Source: Bacteroidota bacterium (GTDB taxonomy: Bacteria; Bacteroidota; Bacteroidia; Sphingobacteriales; Sphingobacteriaceae). Taken from it: DNA of 45,899 bases. Position 1 is the stretch's first letter. Every line of letters starts with the position of its first letter. Position numbers and translations under genes: made by a program. Where the stretch lies: the NCBI GenBank assembly GCA_013286235.1, contig JABDGE010000026.1, positions 1-45,899 of the forward strand. The letters are read 5' to 3'. The notes beneath the pieces were generated by a model, which searched no databases, was not told where the DNA came from, and saw only the letters and a program-made list of their open reading frames with translations. This document shows, piece by piece, positions 27,501 to 35,687 of the stretch.

Positions 27501-27566
27501 ACAACCAGCGGTGTTTATTCAGCTTTTGCGGAATTTAATAAATAGACTTAATAAAAAACCAATCAA

Positions 27567-28133
27567 ATGAGAAAACTTGTCTATGCGATCAACACAACCT
27601 TAGATGGCTGCGTTGACCATACCAAATTCTATCCCACTGAAGAAACGATGGCGTTTTTTACCCGCCTAACGCAGGAAGCCGACACCTTCCTGTACGGCCG
27701 TAAAACTTATGAGTTGATGGTCCCTTATTGGCCCGATGTAGCGAAAGAGCATCCGGGGCAGGATGACAGGGGAGCTGATATCGAATTTGCCCGGGCATTT
27801 GACGCCGTCGAAAAAATTGTGGTTTTCTCACAATCATTAGACAGCCCTGAAGGAGAAAAAACGAGCGTTGTTCGTACGGACCTCCGGGACGAAGTACTAA
27901 AATTGAAACAGGAACAAGGCAAAAATATTTTTACCGGTGGTGTCGCCCTTGCCTCACAATTGGCGGAACTTGGACTGATCGATGAATACTATATTGTGGT
28001 CCACCCGCTGGTGGTGGGAGCAGGGACACGACTGTTTGAAGGCATCAACCTGCCGGAGAAATTACAATTAAAATTAGTTGAATCGACAGTTTTTAAGTCG
28101 GGGGCGGTTGTGCTCCGGTACTCGAAACCATGA
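27567..28133 (+). CDS. DHFR-like (RibD C-terminal) family protein, copy 2
   Basis: A 188-residue protein starting MRKLVYAINTTLDGCVDH, with TFLYGRKTYELMVPYWPDVA, AVEKIVVFSQSL, and QGKNIFTGGVALASQLAELGLIDEYYIVVHPLVVGAGTRLFEGINLPEKLQLKLVES. It is most like copy 4 (32249-32812), with long identical blocks, and less like copy 3. Its upstream leader also matches that of copy 4, showing recent duplication of the gene and its control region. It is a putative NADPH-dependent reductase; the substrate is unknown. There are 196 bases from the SRPBCC stop, filled with repeats, so it is probably its own unit. Confidence 0.88.
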   Translation: MRKLVYAINTTLDGCVDHTKFYPTEETMAFFTRLTQEADTFLYGRKTYELMVPYWPDVAKEHPGQDDRGADIEFARAFDAVEKIVVFSQSLDSPEGEKTSVVRTDLRDEVLKLKQEQGKNIFTGGVALASQLAELGLIDEYYIVVHPLVVGAGTRLFEGINLPEKLQLKLVESTVFKSGAVVLRYSKP

Positions 28134-28578
28134 GACCGATAGCAATAGGGCTTCTTTAGTAGTATATATAATAATAGATGTCCCCGTCCGCAGAAGAGCT
28201 TCGGGAAGAAACCGGGGAAAACCGGCAAGGCGGTGTAGGGGGCAGGGCATAGCAAGTTTTCGCATACAGGGTATGGAAGCGATAAGGTAACCCGGTCCCA
28301 ACTTTAGTCGGGACAGCCCAATCCCCAATCCCAACGATAGTCGGGATTGGGGACGGTTTGCGGGCAAAGGCTTGCGGCGCAAAGAAGCATTTCTGCGGAC
28401 TTGATTTTTTTGGTCCTTTTTGTATCAAGACAAAAAGGACTAGCCTCGCGGCAATTGAGCGGGGAGTTATTGTGCAAACAAACACACATTGTGGTATCCG
28501 GCCATAACCGTTTTATGGGTAAACTTAAACATGCGGAAACCCCGCGAAGACGTTGAAATTTAAACTAAAACCAATCAA
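28134..28578. repeat. Intergenic region with strong hairpins
   Basis: No gene is seen. Three perfect or near-perfect stems occur: GTCCC...GGGAC (28295-28314), CCCCAATCCC...GGGATTGGGG (28323-28352) and GTCCTTTTTG...CAAAAAGGAC (28413-28440). The last is preceded by a T run and could stop transcription. The surrounding text (28360-28480) has the style of a dispersed Bacteroidota intergenic repeat. Its short open frames on both strands are not genes. Confidence 0.5.
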
Positions 28579-29133
28579 ATGAGAAAAGTAATCTTAGCCA
28601 TCAACATGAGTATCGACGGCTGCGTCGGCCTTATGAACTTGAATCCCCCCGATGAGGAAGTTGGTGAGTATTTTAACGACCTTATGTACCGTGATGTCGA
28701 CCTTATCGCGTACGGACGCAAAATGTATGAGATCATGTTTCCTTATTGGGCGGAGGAGGCCAACTGGGATAATGAATTGGATAAGGAGTTCGGCCAAAGG
28801 ATCACCGGCATCGACAAAATTGTTTTTTCGCGAACCTTAGCCGGTGCTGAATACAATACGCGCATTGTCCGTACCGACCCCGCAGCCGAATTGCTGAAAC
28901 TGAAGCAGGCGCCGGGCAAAAACATTTATGTGGGTACGGTAAGCATGATTCCGGAATTAGCGCAGGCCGGCGTGATCGATGAGTATCACCTGGTCGTCGC
29001 CCCTGTGATCGTAGGCCAGGGAACGCGCCTCGTGGAAAACGGCGCCCTGGCGGAGAAACTGAATTTAGCGCTCGTCGCGACCAGGACTTTTAAATCGGGT
29101 TGTATAGCGCTTCATTATAAAAAGCGGGCATAA
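28579..29133 (+). CDS. DHFR-like (RibD C-terminal) family protein, copy 3
   Basis: A 184-residue paralogue beginning MRKVILAINMSIDGCVGL. It keeps the family core (LIAYGRKMYEIMFPYWAEEA, GIDKIVFSRTLAGAEYNTRIV, PGKNIYVGTVSMIPELAQAGVIDEYHLVVAPVIVGQGTRL), but it is clearly more distant from copies 2 and 4 than they are from each other. The bases directly before the ATG (ACCAATCAA) are the same as before copy 2, so the ribosome-binding region is conserved. Probable NADPH-dependent reductase; the substrate is not known. Confidence 0.87.
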   Translation: MRKVILAINMSIDGCVGLMNLNPPDEEVGEYFNDLMYRDVDLIAYGRKMYEIMFPYWAEEANWDNELDKEFGQRITGIDKIVFSRTLAGAEYNTRIVRTDPAAELLKLKQAPGKNIYVGTVSMIPELAQAGVIDEYHLVVAPVIVGQGTRLVENGALAEKLNLALVATRTFKSGCIALHYKKRA

Positions 29134-29438
29134 CCCACCAATTCAGTTAAGAAAAATTCGCCTTTCCCGCCCCCGCAGGGTCTTTTACAAGTTTAAGTTA
29201 ACCCACAAAAACCGCGGGTGGTTATGTTACATTCAAGCCTGCTAATTTATGCTTAAATAATTAAAAATCAACAACTTGCACGTCATTGCGAGGAACAGCC
29301 TGTCCCGACCATTCGGGAAAGCAACCTCTGCACACGCAAATCAATGTGTAAAATGCAGTCAGAACCACCCCGCCGTAGGCAATTGCCGGCCTGCTATTTT
29401 TGTCTTGATGGCCCTTAATTTATTCGATATCAATAATT
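29134..29438. other. Intergenic region with dispersed-repeat fragment
   Basis: There is no coding sequence. Around 29279-29345 a CGTCATTGCGAGG-type dispersed repeat fragment is seen, containing the palindrome TCCCGACCATTCGGGA (29303-29318). The last bases form the left target site of the insertion sequence (AATT, 29435-29438). Confidence 0.5.
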
Positions 29439-31126
29439 AGGGCCTGCTGAAAAACTCAAAAAGCGCCAAAATTCCAATTTCGACACCCGGCCAACGACCA
29501 TAGGGGTTTGTTCAGCCATAGTTTCCATACCAATACCTGATCATACAGTGCTGGAAAACCTCGGTTTATTGTTTTTAATAATATGCATAGGGGTGCCAAC
29601 CCGGCCAGTTTGACCAGGTTAAGCACCAGGAAGATGCAGGCAATCCATGATTCGCTGGTATCTTTCAGGCGGGCTTTGATATTTGCTAAGCCATAAGCTG
29701 TTTTCGCCTGTCCGAATTTGCCTTCGACCGGATTCCTTTCTCCCGGACTTAAGTGTTCTTTTTTCACTGCCGGTGGTCTCCCCAAAGGTTTGGCCAGCAG
29801 CCGTATCCCTTTTTCTTTTAGTTCCTTTCGGTTTTTTCGGTTACAGTAAATCTGGTCGGCTAAAACTTCTTTTGGATAATATCCGAAACGATCACGGTAC
29901 TGTTCCACATACGCCATCATATGGCTGCCTTCGTTAAAGGCATCCCAACTCAGTTCATCCAAAAATGCATAACCATCCACCAGTGAAATATGAATTTTAG
30001 CGCCAAATTCTACTTTGGCGTTCGTCTTACCACGCACAATTGGCCTTACATGCGGTTGATGGATGCTTACGATCCGGTCCGGCGCCGTATGTTCTTTAGT
30101 GTCAAACATCTCCTTCTGTTGCTGATAAAGGGTATGGATGACCATCAGGTATTTCTGCTGACGGGGATCAAGCGGGAAAAGTTTATACTGATCCAGCAGC
30201 TTATCAATGCTCTTAAGATTTCTGGCCAGGTAACGCAGTTGTTTGCCTACAGCCTTTCTGATAGCTGAACGCGTCTTGTTTTTCTTTTGCGCGACCTTCA
30301 AAAACTCTTTTCTTGCTGCTTGCCTGTAGGTTCGGGGCTTTTTCAGGTGCAAAGCCGGGCAGTAGATTTCATCAATGATCTGTTCTGATTTTTCACGTGC
30401 CTCGGCCAGCAGCCCTAAATCAGTAGGGTAAGCGATGTCCTGCGGGCAGGCCGTAGCATCAAAAAGCACCCTGCCCTTATGGGTTGGCTCTCCTGCCTGT
30501 TCTCCCGTTAGTTCGGAGGGCTGACTATCTTGCTGAATGCTGCCTTCATTCACCACATCCCCGTCAGGCTCCTTCCGGTCGGATGATATATTTGCCTTTC
30601 CCGTTTCCATACCCTGATACAATGCATGAATCCTTTCATTAATGGCGTTGATCTGATCTAATCCCATACGGGTACGAAACTCTACAAACAGCGAGGCATC
30701 AAATGGGGGTTCAGGATTAAAGCTCGAATAGCCAAGAAAATACTGCATGTACATGTTTTCTGCTATCTGGGCAACTGTTTCCCGATCATCCAGGTTGCAC
30801 ATGTGTTTGATGATCAGCGATCCTATTACAATCCGCGGGCTTATCGGCGGTCTGCCGGTGCGGCTTATACCCACCTGCCTGGTATAAATATTGCAGATAT
30901 CATCCCACGGAATCTTATCTGCCAATACCACCCACCGGTTCGTCCGGCGTAGCTGCTGTGAGAATGGCGTCTCGAAACCCGCCAGCACCAACTGCGATGG
31001 GCTGACGAAATTGGGCGCCGATGCACGCCTTTTGGAATCCTTTTGCATATTTCCTTGCACTTGATCCTCCTAATTTCGCCATAACCCGCTGTATTTCAAA
31101 ATCGTTTAGGTTGTTCAGCAGACCCT
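29439..31126 (-). mobile_element. Insertion sequence, IS5/IS1182 type, complete
   Basis: The element is 1688 bases and holds one transposase gene. The ends are imperfect inverted repeats: AGGGCCTGCTGAAAAAC on the left (29439-29455) and, read from the right end (31126-31110), AGGGTCTGCTGAACAAC. They agree at 15 of 17 positions. Outside them lies AATT on both sides (29435-29438 and 31127-31130), a 4-bp target duplication. Intact ends, intact gene and duplication point to a recent insertion. The right end is only 16 bases from the peptidase E start codon. Confidence 0.88.
29456..31060 (-). CDS. IS1182-like transposase
   Basis: A 534-residue DDE transposase. The N-terminal InsH/DUF772-type domain is visible (LADKIPWDDICNIYTRQVG...GRPPISPRIVIGSLIIKHMCNLDDRETVAQIAENMYMQYFLGY). 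The catalytic residues fit Asp in LFDATACPQDI, Asp in LADQIYCNRKN and Glu in NPVEGKFGQAK. A charged insert of about 100 residues separates the first Asp from the second. Length and organisation match the IS1182 group of the IS5 superfamily. The stop lies next to the left inverted repeat, and the frame is unbroken, so the element may be active. Confidence 0.9.
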   Translation of the reverse strand: MQGNMQKDSKRRASAPNFVSPSQLVLAGFETPFSQQLRRTNRWVVLADKIPWDDICNIYTRQVGISRTGRPPISPRIVIGSLIIKHMCNLDDRETVAQIAENMYMQYFLGYSSFNPEPPFDASLFVEFRTRMGLDQINAINERIHALYQGMETGKANISSDRKEPDGDVVNEGSIQQDSQPSELTGEQAGEPTHKGRVLFDATACPQDIAYPTDLGLLAEAREKSEQIIDEIYCPALHLKKPRTYRQAARKEFLKVAQKKNKTRSAIRKAVGKQLRYLARNLKSIDKLLDQYKLFPLDPRQQKYLMVIHTLYQQQKEMFDTKEHTAPDRIVSIHQPHVRPIVRGKTNAKVEFGAKIHISLVDGYAFLDELSWDAFNEGSHMMAYVEQYRDRFGYYPKEVLADQIYCNRKNRKELKEKGIRLLAKPLGRPPAVKKEHLSPGERNPVEGKFGQAKTAYGLANIKARLKDTSESWIACIFLVLNLVKLAGLAPLCILLKTINRGFPALYDQVLVWKLWLNKPLWSLAGCRNWNFGAF

Positions 31127-31129
31127 AAT

Positions 31130-31137
31130 TATTTTTG
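31130..31137 (+). promoter_or_regulatory. Candidate -7 box of pepE at the IS junction
   Basis: TATTTTTG matches TAnnTTTG and lies directly after the right inverted repeat. Any -33 element would now fall within the IS end; a TTG at 31111-31113 is only 16 bases away, shorter than the usual 19-21. The insertion has therefore changed the upstream half of this promoter. Confidence 0.4.
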
Positions 31138-31142
31138 TTTTC

Positions 31143-31880
31143 ATGATCAAACTACTCCTCACTTCTTCCGGTATCTCCAATAAAAGTATCCGGGACGCGC
31201 TCGAACAGCTCCTGGGCAAGCCCATCAGCGAGTCGGGCGCGCTGTTCGTTCCGACAGGCGTTTACCCATTCATGGGCGGCGCGAATTACGCATGGTGGCC
31301 GATCGCAGGAAAGATGAAAGGCGCCCTCGTTGACCTGGGCTGGAAAACCATGGGTCTTTTTGAGCTCACCTCACTTAACAGTATTAAAAAAGACATCTGG
31401 GTATCCTCGCTTGAGGAGGCCGACGCGCTGTTGGTTTGGGGCGGCGATCCACTGTACCTGGCGTACTGGTTCGAACAATCAGGACTTGCAGCGGTATTGA
31501 CTTCGCTAAACAAAGACCTGGTGTATGTTGGCGTGAGCGCGGGCAGTATGGTTGTAAACACTATTTTTGGCGAGACCGAGAGTGATCCGAGGGGAGGCAG
31601 CGGGACGCCGCTGACGATTGAAAACGTGGTATTCGATACAGAAGAGGGCGAAATCAGCAAGACATTCTATACAGCTAAGGGTGCTGGGCTGACCGGCTTC
31701 GCGGTCATTCCACATTTTAATAACCCCGGTTTCCAGGACGCTTGCGGAAGTAACGCAGAAAAATGGGCTGCAAAAATTCCCGCGGCCGTTTATGCCATTG
31801 ATGAGCAAACCGCCATCAAAGTGGTAGCCGGCCAGGTGGAAGTAATCTCGGGAGGGAATTGGGAACTGTTTAACACCTGA
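31143..31880 (+). CDS. pepE: Peptidase E-like (S51) protein
   Basis: A 245-residue protein of the S51 dipeptidase E family, which has a class-I glutamine amidotransferase-like fold. The nucleophile elbow GVSAGSM (130-136, Ser132) is intact, as are ALLVWGGDPLYL (97-106) and the late VIPHFNNP. Peptidase E cleaves Asp-X dipeptides, but many relatives have other or unknown substrates, so the symbol is given by family only. It stands alone after the insertion sequence, whose end replaces its native upstream promoter region. Confidence 0.85.
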   Translation: MIKLLLTSSGISNKSIRDALEQLLGKPISESGALFVPTGVYPFMGGANYAWWPIAGKMKGALVDLGWKTMGLFELTSLNSIKKDIWVSSLEEADALLVWGGDPLYLAYWFEQSGLAAVLTSLNKDLVYVGVSAGSMVVNTIFGETESDPRGGSGTPLTIENVVFDTEEGEISKTFYTAKGAGLTGFAVIPHFNNPGFQDACGSNAEKWAAKIPAAVYAIDEQTAIKVVAGQVEVISGGNWELFNT

Positions 31881-31923
31881 TATCCTTGTGCCGGGGCGCA
31901 ATATCGCATATATGTGAGATGTT

Positions 31924-32165
31924 AGATATGAGATGTGAGACAAGAGAAGTCCGAATCCCGATAGCTATCGGGACCGGAAGTCCGGAAGTCAAAAAGGGCG
32001 AACGTTCGAAAGTTGAAACCGGGCATTCAGCAATGAAATAGAGATATGAGATGTGAGACAATAAGTCGGAAAGTCCGAAAGTCCGAAAGTCGAAGAGAGC
32101 GAAAGTTCGAAATTTGAAACCGGGCATTCAGCAATAAAACAGAGATGTGAGATATGAAAAATAGC
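31924..32165. repeat. Tandem degenerate repeats, about 100-118 bases per unit
   Basis: Two long imperfect units each begin AGATATGAGATGTGAGACA (31924 and 32042) and end GAAACCGGGCATTCAGCAAT. A third, partial start follows at about 32142. Inside are smaller steps of AGTCCGAA/GAAAGT. The first unit holds a perfect 18-bp palindrome TCCCGATAGCTATCGGGA (31956-31973). The final part (GATATGAAAAATAGCTAA) matches the stretch before the copy-2 DHFR-like gene. No coding capacity. Confidence 0.65.
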
Positions 32166-32248
32166 TAAGAGCGGAAAGGCGGACAACCAGCCCTAGTTAT
32201 TCAGCTTTTGTGAAATTAACAGACAGACTTAAACATAAAACCAAGCGA

Positions 32249-32812
32249 ATGAGAAAAGTAGTCTACGCAATCAACACCACCTTGGATGGCTGCTGCGACC
32301 ATACCAAATTCAATCCCGATGAAGAAATTTTTATGTACTATACGCAGCTCATGCGCGATGCCGGCACGCTCCTTTACGGCCGTAAAACGTATCAATTGAT
32401 GGTTCCTTATTGGCCCGATGTGGCCAAAGACGCTTCGGCCGAGCCCGGTATGGGTCTGGATTTTGCCCGGGCATTTGCGGCGGTCGACAAGATTGTTGTT
32501 TTCTCAAAAACGTTAGGCAGCGTCGAAGGCGAAAAAACTAAGATCGTTCGTACGGACATTGCCGGCGAAATACTCAAATTGAAACAGGAACCAGGCAAAG
32601 ACATCCTGGTACACGCCGGTGTAAGTTTTCCTGCACACCTGGCAGCGCATGGCCTGATCGATGAATATCGCATCGTGGTTTGCCCGATAGTTTTAGGAGA
32701 AGGAAGGCGGCTGTTTGAAGGCATCAACCTGCCCGGGAAATTACAATTAAAATTGGTTGAGTCGACGGTTTTTAAGTCGGGGGCGGTTGCGTTGAGGTAT
32801 TTGAAAGAATGA
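32249..32812 (+). CDS. DHFR-like (RibD C-terminal) family protein, copy 4
   Basis: A 187-residue protein beginning MRKVVYAINTTLDGCCDHTKFNPDEE at the ATG at 32249. An in-frame extension to 32210 has no support, because the region is a leader shared with copy 2. Core motifs: TLLYGRKTYQLMVPYWPDVAKD, AVDKIVVFSKTLGS, PGKDILVHAGVSFPAHLAAHGLIDEYRIVVCPIVLGEGRRLFEGINLPGKLQLKLVESTVFKSGAVALRY. The last 30 residues are almost identical to copy 2, also at the DNA level. This is a recent paralogue of unknown substrate. Confidence 0.88.
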   Translation: MRKVVYAINTTLDGCCDHTKFNPDEEIFMYYTQLMRDAGTLLYGRKTYQLMVPYWPDVAKDASAEPGMGLDFARAFAAVDKIVVFSKTLGSVEGEKTKIVRTDIAGEILKLKQEPGKDILVHAGVSFPAHLAAHGLIDEYRIVVCPIVLGEGRRLFEGINLPGKLQLKLVESTVFKSGAVALRYLKE

Positions 32813-32871
32813 GTCTTCCGGATCGGCGAACTTGCGATTTCGGCTCATGCTTAAAGATAGGTAACCGACGG

Positions 32872-33473
32872 CTAATCCCGGAACGCAGTTGCTGAAAACT
32901 GCGCTGCCCAGTCAGGCAGGCTGGCGGCCTGTTCAATAATCTTCCCTTTGTTGATTTGCATCAGCGGCGTAAACAGTGCCGGTTCATTGATCCCGGCGAA
33001 ATTCTGAAGTAAGGTCACGCGATCGAAATCGCTAAAATACGCCTGGAGGTTTTTCAGCCCTTCGTCATTTTAGCTTGAATGTTTTCAAGGCCGGCGTGTC
33101 CGCCCTCTGCTACCCTCAACCGCACGCGTTCGATGGCCGCCTGGATCGAGTCCAGTCCAAAAAAATACATATTCGTTTCATAGCCGCTACGTGCAAATTG
33201 CTGGACAGTGTTCATAACCGTGGCCGAGCGAAAATTAGTTTCAAAAGCGCAATCCGCTTTCGTGCTGAGCTGCAATTGTTTCCAGTCTTCAAAAATATGG
33301 TTGTTCACCTCATCATACAGGGTTCCGCTGTCGATGGTATTAAATGTCTTTCTGAGTTTAGCGAATTCCTTATCGCCATCGAAAACAGGAACACCGGGTC
33401 CAAGCATCAACCCAGAAAAAGTACTCTTGCCGGCGCCGTTCGGGCCGGCGAATACATCAAGTTGGGGGATCAT
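32872..33473 (-). pseudogene. Zeta-toxin-like kinase, broken by one frameshift
   Basis: The first frame (33473-33054) has the P-loop of zeta-type kinases (DVFAGPNGAGKSTFSGL), a following VPVFDGDKEF, and CAFETNFRSATVMNTVQQFARSGYETNMYFFGLDSIQAAIERVRLRVAEGGHAG. This order is typical of small zeta-toxin family proteins. The frame ends at 33054. A shift near 33065 reads straight on as DEGLKNLQAYFSDFDRVTLLQNF and further to a stop at 32872, giving the expected C-terminus (KNL..YF..FD.V). So a single indel, perhaps in the AAAA run at about 33069-33072, breaks a gene of about 200 residues. Zeta toxins phosphorylate peptidoglycan precursors or other small molecules. The gene is coupled (ATGA) to the small gene upstream. 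Confidence 0.75.
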
Positions 33474-33709
33474 TTAATGCGGCGCCTCACGGTCCGGGTA
33501 CGGCCGGTGGCGATATCGACGCGCACGTGCTCTGTCTTGTCGGTGTAATCGCGTATTAATACAGCTTTATTGGCGGTGTTGCCGCTGTAAACGTTGTACA
33601 AACCTTTTTCGAGGTTTTGGGCGCGCAACGCAGTGTCGACTGGCTGCATCAGTTCGGCCAGTTCGTGCAAAGACAATTGGTACAACGGTTTGCGTGCGGG
33701 CATAAACAA
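33470..33709 (-). CDS. Small partner (antitoxin-like) of the zeta-type kinase
   Basis: A 79-residue basic protein. Its stop overlaps the kinase start as ATGA, the usual layout of a toxin-antitoxin pair. It starts MFMPARKPLYQLSLHELAELMQPVDTALRAQNLEKGLYNVYSGN and ends with an Arg-rich tail (GRTRTVRRRIK). There is no known domain that I can name. Zeta-like proteins in Bacteroidota are often preceded by such small genes, and this one may neutralise the kinase; that is inferred from arrangement only. The gene itself is unbroken while its partner is frameshifted. A later ATG at 33703 is equally possible. Confidence 0.6.
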   Translation of the reverse strand: MFMPARKPLYQLSLHELAELMQPVDTALRAQNLEKGLYNVYSGNTANKAVLIRDYTDKTEHVRVDIATGRTRTVRRRIK

Positions 33710-33965
33710 AATTACGTATTTTTATTTATAAACAATGCCGCGCCGCCGGTGATTTTTAAAGCATAGCTCGCTGAAAGTATGATACAACGCCACATTCAAG
33801 GAATGTCGTGTTACCTGTCAGCGGGCCACCCCGATAAATCGGGGCGGCAGCGAAAGGATTGGGTGAATATCCCGGGCATGGAGCCGGTATTAAAGCTCCA
33901 GATGACTAATTGGCATGGCTGGATTGACTTGACAAACACGGAGGATTTATGTAACTTTATAAAAT

Positions 33966-34364
33966 ATGCCGGAAGCAAAAATTAAATTAAGTGAATCGGG
34001 CGCCGTTGCGGAGGATATTTTTGACGATCCCGAATTAGCGTTACACAGCAAATGCGTGTCCGTTGAACAGACCGTGCAAAATGGCATCCTTCCGGTCGAA
34101 AAAGCACTGGAGATATACCGGGTTTCCAAGACGGCTTACTATACTTATTTGGCGAAAAAGCACTTGGACGGGATTGTTAATGAAACCAATTCGCATTCCC
34201 AAAAGGACCAGGTAATTTCCACCATCGGTATCGTCGAGGCGATGATCTCGATGTCATTTGCTGCCTTGAGCCCGCGCAAAATTGCAGGGATAATTAGTCG
34301 GCTGGCCGATTTCTCTAAAGAGGTAGAAGAAGATAAGGTAAATTTAAATAGTTTCCGGCAATGA
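33966..34364 (+). CDS. Small helical protein of unknown function
   Basis: A 132-residue acidic protein starting MPEAKIKLSESGAVAEDIFDDPELALHSKCVSVEQTVQNGILPVEKALEIYRVSKTAYYTYLAKKHL. It is predicted to be almost all helical, and the middle (LPVEKALEIYRVSKTAYYTYL) looks like a helix-turn-helix-like segment. There is no membrane helix or signal peptide. It stands alone between the toxin-like pair and the AbiC-like gene. I recognise no family, and codon use is ordinary, so it is probably a real gene. Confidence 0.5.
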   Translation: MPEAKIKLSESGAVAEDIFDDPELALHSKCVSVEQTVQNGILPVEKALEIYRVSKTAYYTYLAKKHLDGIVNETNSHSQKDQVISTIGIVEAMISMSFAALSPRKIAGIISRLADFSKEVEEDKVNLNSFRQ

Positions 34365-34604
34365 CCTACCGTTCGCAGGGCTTAATTGTCTGTGCCTTCT
34401 GATTTTATAATTCTTCGTAACCAGTATTCAATCATTTTTTCGGGAGGCTTGCGGCAGCGAAGAATTTGCTTGCGGGAGCGGGGGTAGGTTAGTTATCGCA
34501 TGTTTAGCATATAGGGTTGCGGCTTAGTATGCAGGCCACCAGCCGATAGGCTCGCGGCCACGAAAATTGCTTGCGGGAACAGGCAGTATTAGTCAATTTG
34601 TCTT

Positions 34605-35507
34605 ATGAAAATATTGAGATCAGTCTTAATGATATTAATTTCACTCTTCACGCTAGCTGGGATTGTTGTTTTTGTATTCCTTTTTTACAAGGGGATTGAT
34701 CTTGATAAGACAATCAACCTAGATTCCAAATTGGTAGGACAAACACGGAATTCAATTGGAACTTATTTGGCATGTTGTTTTTCAATAACAAGCGCCCTAC
34801 TCGTCGTTTATGCATTAGTTCAGCAAAGTATCGATCGCAAAAAGACGGAAGTCAGGAATCATTTTTTTAAAATGTTAGATTTTCATAATGATTTAGTTAA
34901 ACAAATCACCGTTCCATCTTTAGAGAAAGCGAAGGCACATATTGAAGAAGGACGAAGGGCCTTCGTCGTTTTTAAAATTCACATCAAAAGGCTGCTTGAG
35001 GTTGTTAAACAATCTAATATGTCAAACAATTTTTTACTTAGTGAAAATCAGGTTATAGATGCGGCGTACATGATGTTCTTCTACGGTCTAGATCAAAAAT
35101 GGAAAGGCTTTATTATAGAAAAGTTATCCCGTTATCCCAATCACATCGCATTAGTAGACGACGTTTTGAAACGAATTGAAGCCGACGACAAGTACCACTT
35201 AGAGAGAACAAACCAAACGTATTTGGGGGTATATTTCAGAAATATGTACAATTCGATAAAAATGGTTGATGAAAACCACTATCTAAAGATTGAAGAAAAA
35301 AAGGATTTGGTAAAGATATTACGAGCTCAAATATCCAATCCAGAATTGTATGTAATATTTTTTAACATTACGTCGAGATTTGGAAAAAACTGGAAAAAAA
35401 ACAAATATATTTTTACCTATGAGTTTATAAGGAATATTCCTAAAGGATACCTTGATGGTTATGAGCCCAACGATTATTTCCCGATGAGATACGAACATGA
35501 AGAGTAA
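34605..35507 (+). CDS. putAbiC-type phage abortive infection protein
   Basis: A 300-residue protein with two transmembrane helices near the N-terminus (about 4-28 and 50-72), then a long cytoplasmic part. It resembles the putative phage abortive infection (putAbiC) family: NHFFKMLDFHNDLV after the second helix, the EEGRRAFVVFKIHI block, YLGVYFRNMYNSIKMVDEN, and DLVKILRAQISNPELYVIFFNI. That last block corresponds to the conserved ILRAQLSxxEL region. Lactococcal AbiC reduces phage protein synthesis and kills infected cells; the trigger is unknown. The gene is AT-rich relative to the flanks and sits beside the four-gene operon, in a probable defence island. It is transcribed convergently towards that operon, with a 180-base gap. 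Confidence 0.7.
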   Translation: MKILRSVLMILISLFTLAGIVVFVFLFYKGIDLDKTINLDSKLVGQTRNSIGTYLACCFSITSALLVVYALVQQSIDRKKTEVRNHFFKMLDFHNDLVKQITVPSLEKAKAHIEEGRRAFVVFKIHIKRLLEVVKQSNMSNNFLLSENQVIDAAYMMFFYGLDQKWKGFIIEKLSRYPNHIALVDDVLKRIEADDKYHLERTNQTYLGVYFRNMYNSIKMVDENHYLKIEEKKDLVKILRAQISNPELYVIFFNITSRFGKNWKKNKYIFTYEFIRNIPKGYLDGYEPNDYFPMRYEHEE

Positions 35508-35687
35508 GTGAGAAGCCCCCACGTGACAGGTAACCCGCTTGCATGTGCCGATGGCTACTTATGCCTTGCTGACAGGAAGCCGCCGTGCGAGAGCTCAAGT
35601 CATTTTTAGAGGGTCATTACCGATGACCAGACCACGAGAGGCGCCCTCGCTCAGTATGCCAGATCGTCACACTCGCAAAAAGGCGGG

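Noticed and set aside
28156..28485. Overlapping frames of 61-109 residues on both strands
   Set aside because: They run through hairpins of a dispersed repeat; such frames recur with the repeat and are not genes.
31924..32165. Possible CRISPR array
   Set aside because: Units are about 100 bases, imperfect and without unique spacers or cas genes.
24904..32812. Calling the DHFR-like genes folA or ribD
   Set aside because: They belong to the broad RibD C-terminal family and lack the context of folate or riboflavin synthesis; multiple paralogues argue against it.
33779..33985. 68-residue open frame on the plus strand
   Set aside because: Includes a dispersed palindrome and overlaps the better-supported gene at 33966; no motif.
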